Origin: Culturomica sp.
GTDB lineage: Bacteria; Bacteroidota; Bacteroidia; Bacteroidales; Marinifilaceae
DNA length: 62,156 bases
Assembly (NCBI GenBank): GCA_031271755.1
Contig: JAISVB010000018.1
Coordinates: 1-62,156, forward strand
Direction: 5' to 3'
Shown: piece after piece, positions 43,020 to 52,254 of the stretch
Layout of the letters: every line of letters starts with the position of its first letter
Position numbering within the stretch: the stretch's first letter is position 1
The notes under the pieces: generated by a model
What the model was told of the DNA's origin: nothing
Databases searched by the model: none
What the model saw: only the letters and a program-made list of their open reading frames with translations
Made by a program: the position numbers and the translations under genes

Positions 43020-45812
43020 ATGAAGCGATTCCTATATTTTCCTGCCCTGTTAGTGGGGTTATCGGTGGGGTTGGCTGCCTGCCAGAAAGATGACATCCGG
43101 TTGGATGAAGAACCGTCTGTGGCTCAGTTGCCGGAAGAGCATCCTTTGGAAAAAGGACATGTCCGGGTGAAATTTACCGAAGAAGCTGTCCGGAAGCTGA
43201 ACGTGATTCAGACCAGAAGCGGTCTTTCGACCGGATTGACAACGCTGGACGAAATCATGGCCGACAACCGGGTCTACCGGATGGAACCGGTTTTCCAGGT
43301 GGGAGGTAAGTTTGAGGCCCGGCAGCGCAAGGCGGGATTGCACCTGTGGTACGACGTTTACTTCGACGAAGGGATCCCGACCCGTTCCATGGCCGGAACG
43401 TTTGACGGGCAGATGGAGATAGAGTACGTGGAAACCATCCCCGAAGTGCGTTTGCAGTCCCATGTTTCGTATCCGAACTTCCACCGCCTGTTGCCTCTTT
43501 TTCAACCTCTTTTGCTGACCCGGGGCGGAGCGCAACCGACAGCGGATGAGGCGCTTCCTTTCAATGATCCGCGCCTGCAGGAGCAGTGGCACTACCACAA
43601 TGCCGGCGAGGCGGGAACTTACAACCATTTGACCGGGGCTATTGCAGGTGCGGACATCGACCTCTTCCGGGCGTGGAAGATCGAAACCGGCTCCCCGGAG
43701 GTGATCGTGGCCATTGTGGACGGCGGCATCCAGTACGACCACCCCGATCTGTGGGACAATATGTGGATCAACGAGGCGGAACGGAACGGAACGGCCGGAG
43801 TGGACGACGATAACAATGGTTACATAGACGACGTGTACGGCGTCAATTTTGTGACCCGTACCAATACAGGCAACGGGTGGGGCAACGTAGCCATTACACA
43901 GCATTCGCACGGCACCCACGTAGCCGGAACAGTCGCTGCGGTGAACGGCAACGGTACCGGTGTGTGCGGCATTGCCGGCGGATCCGGGGAAGGAGACGGG
44001 GTTCGTCTGATGAGTTGCCAGATGTTCCACATGAACAACGGGGCCGAACAGAGCCGTTCGACGCCGGATATGTACCGGTATGCCGCAGACAACGGGGCGG
44101 TTATTGCGCAGAATAGCTGGACGAGCGGAAGGTTGAGTGACGAGCAGTTTTTAAACTCGGCCAACCGGGTCGGTATAGATTATTTTATCGACAATGCCGG
44201 TATGGACGCCAACGGCAACCAGACAGGCCCCATGAAGGGGGGAGTGGTTATTTTTGCGACGGCCAATCAAGACTCCGACATCAAGGAGTATCCGGCAGCC
44301 TACGAGCGTAATTTCCGGGTGTCGGCCATGGCGCACAATTTCAGGAAATCGACTTACTCCAACTACGGTGCCTGGACGGATATTACGGCTCCCGGCGGAG
44401 AACAGCGCAACGGAAATGTATATGCCATATTGAGTACGGACATAAATAACGGATATGGCTGGAAACAGGGTACCTCCATGGCGTGTCCGCACGTCAGCGG
44501 TTGTGCCGCCCTGTTGCTCTCCAAATACCAGGGGCCGGATTATACCCCCGATCAATTGATCGGCCGGTTGGTCAACACGGCGGGGAACATCGACCAATAC
44601 AATCCCGACTATGCGGGTTTGCTGGGAAAAGGGTACATCCGGATCGGTGAGGCGTTGACGCCTCCCTCGCTCAATCCGCCGGCTGTGACGGAGTTGCAGT
44701 TGATTGCCGCTTACGACAGTTGGGCGATCGTGGAGTGGACGGTCGGTCGGGCGGAAGACGGGAACCTGAGCAGTTACGAGTTGTATTGGGGGCAGGAATC
44801 CATTACGGAAGATAACCTGCTGTCGATGTCCAGCCGGAGTTACGATGTAAAATTCCGGCAACCGGGGACGGTGATCCGGGATACTGTCACGGCACTGACA
44901 CTGAACGACACCTACCATTTTACCCTGAGAAACAGCGACCGTTGGGGACAGCACTCCGGATTGGCGGAAGAACGGGTCGCAACCATCGAAAAGAACAATG
45001 CTCCCGTCCTGCAAGCGCAATGGGACGGGGAACTGATCTTCTCCGAAGGGAGTACGCAGATACTTTCGGTATCCTTCTCCGATGCGGAAAACCACGCGGT
45101 AACGGCCACGTTGGATTCCGGGACCTCCTGGGACACCGTTCGCATAATTATACGGGAGGGGCTTCTGGAGTTGCCCTTGCCCATGCGGTACGGAGCAGCC
45201 GGTCGTTACGACTGCACCTTGACCGTGCAGGACGAATACGGCGCTGCCTCTACGCTTCCTTTCCGGATAGAGATCCAGCACCGTTCCGTAGCGCCCGCCC
45301 TGACGGTGCGGATTCCGGATGTGGTTTTGCATACGGGAGCCGGCGCACATACCGTAGAATTGGACAAGTACTTTACGGATCCGGCGGGCAGGAAATTGGT
45401 CTACGAATTGGATTGGGACGAGCGGTATGCGCACATTGCTTTTGTTCAGCGGAGAGACAACCGGTTGCTGATCACTCCGCAAGGGAACGGCACCATCTAC
45501 GTAACCGTCCGGGCGATGAATCCGGATGGCATGGAAGCCTCTGCCGGTTTTTCGGTGACGGTGAACAATGTAACCGAAAAGTGGGATGTCAGCCAGACCG
45601 GCAACAAGGTGAGTATCTACTTAGCCCCGGCTTTGCAGGGGACGGTAGCGCTCCGTCTGTACAATGTGGCGGGCAGGGAGGTAAAAAGTATCTCCGCATC
45701 CGTGGGGAATACAGGCTATGTACTGGATTTGTCGGATCTTTCGGCCGGAGTATATACCTTAGTGTTAAAGGCCGGATCGGAGGAGTTGCGCAAGAATTTG
45801 ATCAAGAAATAA
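43020..45812 (+). CDS. Subtilisin-like protease with lipobox and T9SS sorting domain
   Basis: A 930-residue S8-family serine protease. The N-terminus is a lipobox (LAAC, Cys21) followed by QKDD, the pattern described as a lipoprotein export signal in Capnocytophaga. A propeptide of about 170 residues precedes the catalytic domain: Asp in IVDGGIQYDHPDL near 233, His in HSHGTHVAG near 297, Ser in GTSMACPHVSG near 485. Fibronectin-like and cadherin-like beta domains follow. The last 75 residues (TVALRLYNVAGREVK, then LDLSDLSAGVYTLVLK) match the type-A T9SS C-terminal sorting domain. It therefore carries two surface-delivery signals. Probably degrades an external protein substrate for import by the SusC/SusD pairs. 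A PorV/PorQ-like gene follows after 16 bases. Confidence 0.9.
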   Translation: MKRFLYFPALLVGLSVGLAACQKDDIRLDEEPSVAQLPEEHPLEKGHVRVKFTEEAVRKLNVIQTRSGLSTGLTTLDEIMADNRVYRMEPVFQVGGKFEARQRKAGLHLWYDVYFDEGIPTRSMAGTFDGQMEIEYVETIPEVRLQSHVSYPNFHRLLPLFQPLLLTRGGAQPTADEALPFNDPRLQEQWHYHNAGEAGTYNHLTGAIAGADIDLFRAWKIETGSPEVIVAIVDGGIQYDHPDLWDNMWINEAERNGTAGVDDDNNGYIDDVYGVNFVTRTNTGNGWGNVAITQHSHGTHVAGTVAAVNGNGTGVCGIAGGSGEGDGVRLMSCQMFHMNNGAEQSRSTPDMYRYAADNGAVIAQNSWTSGRLSDEQFLNSANRVGIDYFIDNAGMDANGNQTGPMKGGVVIFATANQDSDIKEYPAAYERNFRVSAMAHNFRKSTYSNYGAWTDITAPGGEQRNGNVYAILSTDINNGYGWKQGTSMACPHVSGCAALLLSKYQGPDYTPDQLIGRLVNTAGNIDQYNPDYAGLLGKGYIRIGEALTPPSLNPPAVTELQLIAAYDSWAIVEWTVGRAEDGNLSSYELYWGQESITEDNLLSMSSRSYDVKFRQPGTVIRDTVTALTLNDTYHFTLRNSDRWGQHSGLAEERVATIEKNNAPVLQAQWDGELIFSEGSTQILSVSFSDAENHAVTATLDSGTSWDTVRIIIREGLLELPLPMRYGAAGRYDCTLTVQDEYGAASTLPFRIEIQHRSVAPALTVRIPDVVLHTGAGAHTVELDKYFTDPAGRKLVYELDWDERYAHIAFVQRRDNRLLITPQGNGTIYVTVRAMNPDGMEASAGFSVTVNNVTEKWDVSQTGNKVSIYLAPALQGTVALRLYNVAGREVKSISASVGNTGYVLDLSDLSAGVYTLVLKAGSEELRKNLIKK

Positions 45813-45828
45813 AAAACGACAAGTAGTT

Positions 45829-46806
45829 ATGCAAAATAGCAGGAAGCCGAATTGGATGTTATGTGTGATCCTGATGTTGCTGGGAGCGGCAGCGCAGGGA
45901 CAGAGCGTTTCGTTTTTGGGAATTGCGCCCGATGCCCGCAGCGCTGCCCTGGGAGGGGCGGGAGTTGCTACCACAGCCGATGCCTGGTCGCTCTATTGGA
46001 ACGGAGCGAAAACCGCTTTCTCCGAAAAACCGGGAGAGATCGGATACAGCTACATGCCTCGGAGCAATGAGTTTATGAAAGGAAGCCGGCAGCATGCGGT
46101 GGGCGGATACTATCGATTGGGAGAGCGGGGCAGTGTGTTGCTGGGATTCCGCCACTCTTCCGCCGGGAAGTTCGAGGATCCGGACGGGTTTGATTCCAAA
46201 CCGATGGATTTTACGTTTGAAGCGGGGTATGCGTATCGTTTGACGGAACATTTTTCCGCCGGAGCCAATGTGCGCTATTTGCGTTCCGACCTGGATCTGG
46301 GAGAGAACGACGTGGCCCACGGAGCTGCTCTCGACCTGAGTTTGTTTTACCGGCTCAATCCGGGATGGATCAACGACAGTTCCCTGTTGACGCTTGGTCT
46401 GACCGGCTCCAATTTCGGGCCGAAAATAGCTTACGACGAAGACAAGTACGCTTTACCGGCTGCGATGCGTTTAGGCGCCTCGTTCAGGGTGCCTTTTTCG
46501 GACAAACATGCGGTAACAGCCTTGCTGGAAGGAGGATACCGTTTGGCGCCTTCGGACATGAAAGAGTACGAAGCGGTACTCGGAGCGGAGTATGCCTACG
46601 ACAGGTATGCTGTTTTGAGAGCCGGTTACCACTTCGGGGATATCGAGAACGGCGGAAGTGACTTCCTGGCATTGGGCGGCGGCGTACGCTTCAGCTATTT
46701 CAGTGCGGATTTCTCCTGGCAATACGCCAACAGGGGTTCGGAAGCGCGGGACAACCTGATGCGCCTGAGTGTAGGAATGGATCTGAGCCTGTTGTTCCAT
46801 AAATAA
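45829..46806 (+). CDS. PorV/PorQ-family outer membrane protein
   Basis: A 325-residue outer membrane barrel with a signal peptide (ends near AAQGQ, residue 25). The early stretch FLGIAPDARSAALGGAGVAT is the hallmark of the PorV/PorQ family, whose members carry cargo from the T9SS translocon to the attachment machinery on the cell surface. The rest is amphipathic beta strands (LLGFRHSSAGKFEDPDG, LRAGYHFGDIENGGSDFLAL). Lying directly after a protease with a T9SS sorting domain, it may be a shuttle dedicated to that protease rather than the general PorV. No core T9SS genes (porK, porL, porM, porN, sov) are in the window. Confidence 0.82.
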   Translation: MQNSRKPNWMLCVILMLLGAAAQGQSVSFLGIAPDARSAALGGAGVATTADAWSLYWNGAKTAFSEKPGEIGYSYMPRSNEFMKGSRQHAVGGYYRLGERGSVLLGFRHSSAGKFEDPDGFDSKPMDFTFEAGYAYRLTEHFSAGANVRYLRSDLDLGENDVAHGAALDLSLFYRLNPGWINDSSLLTLGLTGSNFGPKIAYDEDKYALPAAMRLGASFRVPFSDKHAVTALLEGGYRLAPSDMKEYEAVLGAEYAYDRYAVLRAGYHFGDIENGGSDFLALGGGVRFSYFSADFSWQYANRGSEARDNLMRLSVGMDLSLLFHK

Positions 46807-46839
46807 GTGTACGGGTATATAAATTAATCCAAAGAGAAG

Positions 46840-48723
46840 ATGAGGTATATACAACTAATAGTGATGGCCGGTATCCTGATTTTTTCGGGAGCGTGCGGGG
46901 ATGCCGGAATGACGGGAGATGAACAGTTAACAGTTTCCTTTCAGGAAAAAGAGATCCATCTTTACGAAAATTCGGGGATCAACCGTATTGAAGTCGAACT
47001 CTCCGCTTCGGCGCCTTATGACCGGACGATCACCGTGGTGGTAAGAACAGAAGAAAATATCCGCGAAGGAAAAGATTACCTGTTGAAGACCCGGGAGATC
47101 CGGATCGCCAAGGGAGAGAAATCCGGGGAATTGGAATTGGAACTGCTGGATGATAAAGAGGTAAATGCGGATCGGAGTTTGGTATTGTCTGTATTGTCCT
47201 CCTCCTCTGTGAGCGCCGATCCGGCAAAAGGAGAGTGCCTGATCCGGTTGCTGGACGACGAAAGCAATTCATCGGTTGAGTTTGCGGCCGGTGTTCTGTC
47301 AGCCAGGGAAAACGACGGAACGGTGTTTATTCCGTTTTTGTTGCAGGGAACTTCCAACGGAGAGGTGATTGTTTCGGTAGGGGTGAAACCACTTGCAGGC
47401 GGAGAAGCGGCTGTAGAAGCGACCCACTTTGTAATTGTTGAAAAGGAGATCGTGTTCAACCCGGAAACGGACGATCCGTCGGCATTTGGGGCTTCGATCG
47501 CATTGACGGACGATACTGTCGTCAATCCGGACAGGAGTTTTATCATAGAGATCACCCGTGTGTACAACGCTGTGCGGATCACGGAGAGGAGCACCTGTAT
47601 CGTAACGATTGTCGATAACGAACTCTCATTAACCTGGGGATTTGTTTCTGTGGAGGCAGAAGAAGACCCGAAAGGCGGGAATACCTTGCGGTTGCCGATC
47701 CGGTTGCAGCGGGGAGTGGCTCTTGAAGACTTGGCCATTGCCCTCGAATTTGTCGGTGAAGATGCGGGAGAGATAGCATTTGTAGCGGAAACGGAAGTGG
47801 TATTGCCTGTGGGAGAGGACAGTGTGGTGGTTGCCGTAACGCCGGTATATGATCCGGCCATTACCGGCGACCGGAAGGTTCAGATCCGCATCAAGAGCGT
47901 AGAAGGATATCCCGGCTCGGAAGGTTCCACCGGCGACATCACCGTATATGATTACGATACGGACGTAACGGCTATTCCGGCTTACTACGCAGGTTCGAAC
48001 CTCTCTTCCATCGACGTATCCATTCTATTGTCCAATCCGGTAAGGCACAACGTAGAGATCGCGCTGTCGGGCGTTTCGGGCGGCGGAGAAAGTCTGGAGT
48101 TTCCCGCTTCGGTGATGATCCCTGCGGGAGAGACTGCCCTGAAGGTGCCGGTCAATATCTATCCGGGCTATGCCGGGCTGGATTTCACCCTTTCCGCCTC
48201 GCCGGTATCCGGTGTGACACAGGCTCACCTGCCGCTGGCCGGTTCCGTGTATGTCCGGACAGGAGAACAATTAGACCGTTCCGCGTGGAGCATAAACTCC
48301 TTTTCTTCCGAAGCGTCGAGCGGAGAAGGAGCTACCGGACGGGCTAAGGATATACTGGACGGCAATGCGGGGACATACTGGCACAGTAAGTGGAGTGGCG
48401 GTTATGCCCCACTGCCTCACGAAATTGTGGTCGATATGCAGGAGCGGGCCAACGTAACGGGTATCAAACTGCAAAGAAGATTGAGCAATAACAATACAAA
48501 GGCCATCCTGTTTTCTGTCAGCGATGATTTGCAGACGTGGATTCCTTCCGGCAGTATCGCCTTTACAAACGTTGCATCGGAGAACATCAAAGAGTGGGAG
48601 AACACGACCCAATACAATCTGGTCGGTCGTTATCTGAAACTTTACATGCCGGATTCCCATGCGACCACCAGTGGGGTGACCAGTATTGCCGAGGTGTATG
48701 TAAATGGTTTTTTGCTCCCCTGA
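46840..48723 (+). CDS. Calx-beta and discoidin lipoprotein B
   Basis: A 627-residue lipoprotein (lipobox SGAC, Cys19). Calx-beta-like repeats occupy about residues 30-450 (VSFQEKEIHLYENSGINRI near 31; VEFAAGVLSARENDGTVFI near 146). A C-terminal F5/8-type-C domain begins LDRSAWSINSFSSEA near 478 and includes YWHSKWSGG and GRYLKLYMPD. The discoidin domain is clearly related to the one in the first gene of the operon (25571), sharing LDRSxW, FSSEA, GEGxTGRA and TYWHxxW. Probable surface binder with calcium-stabilised stalk and ligand-binding tip. Confidence 0.82.
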   Translation: MRYIQLIVMAGILIFSGACGDAGMTGDEQLTVSFQEKEIHLYENSGINRIEVELSASAPYDRTITVVVRTEENIREGKDYLLKTREIRIAKGEKSGELELELLDDKEVNADRSLVLSVLSSSSVSADPAKGECLIRLLDDESNSSVEFAAGVLSARENDGTVFIPFLLQGTSNGEVIVSVGVKPLAGGEAAVEATHFVIVEKEIVFNPETDDPSAFGASIALTDDTVVNPDRSFIIEITRVYNAVRITERSTCIVTIVDNELSLTWGFVSVEAEEDPKGGNTLRLPIRLQRGVALEDLAIALEFVGEDAGEIAFVAETEVVLPVGEDSVVVAVTPVYDPAITGDRKVQIRIKSVEGYPGSEGSTGDITVYDYDTDVTAIPAYYAGSNLSSIDVSILLSNPVRHNVEIALSGVSGGGESLEFPASVMIPAGETALKVPVNIYPGYAGLDFTLSASPVSGVTQAHLPLAGSVYVRTGEQLDRSAWSINSFSSEASSGEGATGRAKDILDGNAGTYWHSKWSGGYAPLPHEIVVDMQERANVTGIKLQRRLSNNNTKAILFSVSDDLQTWIPSGSIAFTNVASENIKEWENTTQYNLVGRYLKLYMPDSHATTSGVTSIAEVYVNGFLLP

Positions 48724-48766
48724 AAACAGAAAGAATAGTATAAAATAATGATAAATCCATGATGTT

Positions 48767-50803
48767 ATGAAACGGTTGAAATTTTTATTGATAACAGTTT
48801 TGTTTCCGCTCTGTTTTAGCGCCTGTGAGGACGATAAAAAGGGGGAAGAAGAGGTGAGCGGAGTGATCCCGGAAACGAACAAAGTAGAAGTGGCATTCAA
48901 CGTCGAAGGGATCACTGTGCTGCGGAATGCCGGGGTGATCCGGGTGCCGCTGGCACTGGCTGATGCCGCCGAGGGAGAGGTGAAACTCACCGTTGCGGTG
49001 GCGCCTGCCGTGGATACCCGGGCTGCCAAAGAAGGATACGATTTTCAATTGGTGGAAAAAGCGCTCAGCATCGAGGCCGGAGAGACGCAAAATTACGTGG
49101 AGATCCAACTGTTGAACGACGAACAGGTAACGGAGGACAAGGAGTTTGAGGTGATGATCAGCTCTGTTTACGGGTATGGCAAGAAAGGGACGGAAAAGCA
49201 GCGTTGCAAAATAACCATTGTCAGCAACTCCTTTGTCGAATTTGAAAAAGCGGAGTGGTTGACCTGGGAAGCGGCTTCTGTTTCGAACGATGAGGGGATC
49301 CGGCAGACGTGCCGTGTCCCGTTAAAGATCACCGGGACCGTTACCGCACCGACTACGTTGAAAGTGGGGGTGACGGATCAGAGCGCCCGGGAATATACCG
49401 AATTTTACCTGTCTTCCAAATCCATTACGGTAGAGCCGGGAGATGAGTATGCGTATGTGGATGTACAGCCGGTGGACAATAGTATGGCAAATCCGGATCG
49501 CCGCTTTGTGCTGACCTTAGAGTCTGCGGAAGGCGGAAACCTCCGTCTTGGAAAAAACAACCTGACCTGTTCGGTTGTTATACAAAGCGAGGAGATACAG
49601 CGTGTGGCTTCCTTCCTGCTTATCGAAACTACCACGACAGAGAATGAACCTCTGTTGGAGTTGAGCGTGGAACTTGACAAAGTTCCGGATGAAGATGTAA
49701 CGCTGACCTTTGTTGCAACGGACGGGACGGCCCTCTCCGGCGGGAATTACGAACTGCCGTCCACAGTTCTTTTGAGGCAGGGAGTACGGCGGACAGTGCT
49801 GCCGATCGCGATCAAGGATGACGGTTTGTGTACGCCGGATATGGAGTTTCAGGTGGAACTTGTGGGGGCGGAAGGTGCCAATACTATTTTGTCCGAAGAT
49901 AAAAACAAGTGCACCGTGCAGATCCAGAACCGGGATTATCCCGTGCTTTCTCTGGCGTCTTCCGCAACGCTTCCCGAAGCTCCGGAGTATACGGTAACCG
50001 TTTCTTTGGAAAATCCCGCCCCGGCGGATATTCCGCTTCAATTTGTTTTGGAGGACGCTCTGGGTGCCGATTTTGAACTGCTTACCCCCGATGTTACCAT
50101 TTCCGCCGGAGAGAGTTCGGCCGATTTGAAGATCAAAATGGCCCTGTTGGACAAGTTTGCTGCTTCCGGTTTTACGTTGCATTTGCCGGAGCTTTTTGGG
50201 CAAGCTCCCGTGGAAGTGATAAAAACAGTGGTGGAGATCGAGGAACAATTCGCTGCTTACCGGCAATTGCTGGGAACCTGGACACATGCTGCAACCAGAT
50301 ACAACAATTCTGCTACTCCCAGTGGTATTTATTCTTTTGACGTACAACTTACAGCAGGTTCTGCAGAAGCTGAAAGGGCTGCTAATTTTGGGAAGAAATT
50401 TTTGGTCAGGGGGTGGATAGATCATTCACTTAAATTTTACCCCGATGCTGTATGGAGTATGAATTTTGATGCACAGGCAGGAACTGTCCGGCGGAATTTT
50501 GGGCCCATGCAGGGAATATTTACTTTGAATGGAGCGGCTGACAGAAATTTTGCAGTTGCAATGGGAGATCGCTATAACGGATATTGGACGGACAATGTAG
50601 GCGCAGCAGTATATTCTAATGCTGCCAATCATGTGGGGACATTAAATCCGGAGAAAACAAAAATAACGTTTACAGCGAATGCAAATGCGGCATTTATAGG
50701 AACATATTATATTACAGCGGGAACACCTGTTATTGCTAATGCGGTTTCTCGAGTATGGGCGGCGCAAATAGTTTTTAAAGATGCTGTGATGACGAAAAAA
50801 TAG
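48767..50803 (+). CDS. Calx-beta domain lipoprotein C
   Basis: A 678-residue lipoprotein (lipobox FSAC, Cys20, followed by EDDKKGEEE, an acidic stretch consistent with surface exposure). Four Calx-beta-like repeats are visible (VEVAFNVEGITVLRNAGVIR near 41; VEFEKAEWLTWEAASVS near 156; SFLLIETTTTENEPLLEL near 283; and one near 395). The last 180 residues (LLGTWTHAATRYNNSATPSG onward, ending KDAVMTKK) form a separate domain on AT-richer DNA (about 50280-50803), like lipoprotein A. It is the last gene of the operon, 43 bases before the terminator. Confidence 0.8.
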   Translation: MKRLKFLLITVLFPLCFSACEDDKKGEEEVSGVIPETNKVEVAFNVEGITVLRNAGVIRVPLALADAAEGEVKLTVAVAPAVDTRAAKEGYDFQLVEKALSIEAGETQNYVEIQLLNDEQVTEDKEFEVMISSVYGYGKKGTEKQRCKITIVSNSFVEFEKAEWLTWEAASVSNDEGIRQTCRVPLKITGTVTAPTTLKVGVTDQSAREYTEFYLSSKSITVEPGDEYAYVDVQPVDNSMANPDRRFVLTLESAEGGNLRLGKNNLTCSVVIQSEEIQRVASFLLIETTTTENEPLLELSVELDKVPDEDVTLTFVATDGTALSGGNYELPSTVLLRQGVRRTVLPIAIKDDGLCTPDMEFQVELVGAEGANTILSEDKNKCTVQIQNRDYPVLSLASSATLPEAPEYTVTVSLENPAPADIPLQFVLEDALGADFELLTPDVTISAGESSADLKIKMALLDKFAASGFTLHLPELFGQAPVEVIKTVVEIEEQFAAYRQLLGTWTHAATRYNNSATPSGIYSFDVQLTAGSAEAERAANFGKKFLVRGWIDHSLKFYPDAVWSMNFDAQAGTVRRNFGPMQGIFTLNGAADRNFAVAMGDRYNGYWTDNVGAAVYSNAANHVGTLNPEKTKITFTANANAAFIGTYYITAGTPVIANAVSRVWAAQIVFKDAVMTKK

Positions 50804-50845
50804 ACGTTTGCTTTTCTTTGGGTATCACTGCCCAAACAAACACAA

Positions 50846-50882
50846 AATAATACGGAGGTTGCGGCCTCCGTATTATTTTTTA
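50846..50882 (+). terminator. Strong terminator of the surface operon
   Basis: AATAATACGGAGG (50846-50858) and its exact complement CCTCCGTATTATT (50865-50877) enclose a six-base loop and are followed by a T run. It closes the unit that began at the promoter near 25435. Confidence 0.93.
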
Positions 50883-50966
50883 GCGGAGTTATAACTAAAA
50901 GCGAACTCTGGAAGTAAAAATGCGCCAAATTTTATACTACCACGCGAAAGGATTCATGCGGCAGGC

Positions 50967-51010
50967 AAAATTCCTCAAACTTAGAAAATAATCTAAGTTT
51001 GAGGAATTTT
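50967..51010. repeat. Perfect 19-bp inverted repeat before the DUF4143 ATPase
   Basis: The arm AAAATTCCTCAAACTTAGA (50967-50985) is exactly repeated in reverse complement at 50992-51010, with a six-base loop. It lies directly upstream of the -7 box of the ATPase gene, so it could be an operator, an RNA hairpin blocking read-through in both directions, or the end of a mobile unit. Confidence 0.9.
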
Positions 51011-51013
51011 ATC

Positions 51014-51021
51014 TATCTTTG
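51014..51021 (+). promoter_or_regulatory. -7 promoter box for the ATPase
   Basis: TATCTTTG matches the Bacteroidota consensus and predicts a transcript start near 51028, about 12 bases before the chosen start codon. The -33 position falls inside the inverted repeat, so binding at that repeat would compete with transcription. Confidence 0.55.
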
Positions 51022-51039
51022 TGTAGTAAAACAGCTTAT

Positions 51040-52254
51040 ATGCAAAAGATAAAAAGGAAGACAGAGCTTGAAAAACTGACTGTTCTGAAAGACAAGAATC
51101 TGATAAAAGTTATCACAGGCGTGCGCCGTGCAGGAAAATCGACCTTGCTTTTGCAGTTTCAGGAGCTGCTGAAAGCAGAGAATCCGGATGTTGCACTCAT
51201 ATCTGTCAATATAGATCTGCCTGAATTCCGCTTTCTGGCCGAAAAAAATTGGAAAGAAATCTATGACTATATCAAAAGCCGGTTGCAGGAAAATGTGATG
51301 AACTATGTTTTTATAGATGAAATTCAGAATATTTCAGCATTTGAAAAATTGCTGGAAGGTCTGTTTGTTACCCCTAATGTGGATTTGTATGTTACAGGCT
51401 CTAACGCCTATCTTTTATCAAGCGAGCTGGCTACTTTACTCACAGGAAGAGCTTTTGAAATCAACATCTTGCCGTTTTCATTTGCCGAATATCTGGAGTT
51501 TACAGGCAAAGGTTCCGATTCTGACCGTTCATTTGCCGGATATATGCGCACTGGTGGATTCCCCGAAGCAATTAGGCTTGCTGAAGCGGGCGAAAATTTT
51601 ACTTACGAGTATCTGAAAACCGTTTTTCGGAACATCTATGCAAATGACATACAAAAACGGCACACAATCTATCATGAGACTTCTTATAATGAGGTAGTTA
51701 ATTTTTTAATAGATAGTATTGGCTCATGTGTTTCGGCTCGGAACATCGCGAATGTTTTAACGGTAAACGATAAAAAAATCGATAATAAAACTGTTTCAAA
51801 ATACATTGACACGCTCGTTGAATCCTATCTTTTTTACAAAGTGACCCGCTATGATATAAAAGGAAAACAGCACTTGTCAACACAGGAAAAATATTATCTT
51901 GTGGACTTGGGCTTGCGTTATGCGCTGCTTGGCAAAGAATTTGCAACAGACACAGGACGTTTGCTTGAAAATATCATTTACCTTGAATTACAGCGTCGTA
52001 ACTCACAGGTTTGGATAGGAAAAGCAGATAATCTTGAAGTTGATTTTGTTGTTCGTGATAAAAATGGCTATACAAAATATATTCAAGTGGCGTATACGGT
52101 AAAAGATCCGAAAACACTTGAACGTGAACTGGCTCCTTTTGACAAAATTCCCGATTTTAATGAACGGCTGCTCATTACGATGGATTACGAAACCGGAAGC
52201 CACAATGGCGTGAAACAACTGAATGCGATCGATTGGCTTTTAGAGTCTGTTTAG
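51040..52254 (+). CDS. AAA ATPase with DUF4143 C-terminal domain
   Basis: A 404-residue ATPase. Walker A is GVRRAGKST near residue 27-35, Walker B YVFIDEIQ near 90-97, and the sensor-1 region reads VDLYVTGSNA near 118. The DUF4143 domain contains a PD-(D/E)xK-nuclease-like pattern (EVDFVVRDKNGYTKYIQVAY near 335) with glutamine in the last acidic position. Start at ATG 51040 is used because an earlier codon falls on the promoter. Such genes occur in many scattered copies in Bacteroidota; their function is not settled. Clearly AT-richer than its neighbours, consistent with transfer. Its stop is one base from the PBP1C start. Confidence 0.88.
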   Translation: MQKIKRKTELEKLTVLKDKNLIKVITGVRRAGKSTLLLQFQELLKAENPDVALISVNIDLPEFRFLAEKNWKEIYDYIKSRLQENVMNYVFIDEIQNISAFEKLLEGLFVTPNVDLYVTGSNAYLLSSELATLLTGRAFEINILPFSFAEYLEFTGKGSDSDRSFAGYMRTGGFPEAIRLAEAGENFTYEYLKTVFRNIYANDIQKRHTIYHETSYNEVVNFLIDSIGSCVSARNIANVLTVNDKKIDNKTVSKYIDTLVESYLFYKVTRYDIKGKQHLSTQEKYYLVDLGLRYALLGKEFATDTGRLLENIIYLELQRRNSQVWIGKADNLEVDFVVRDKNGYTKYIQVAYTVKDPKTLERELAPFDKIPDFNERLLITMDYETGSHNGVKQLNAIDWLLESV

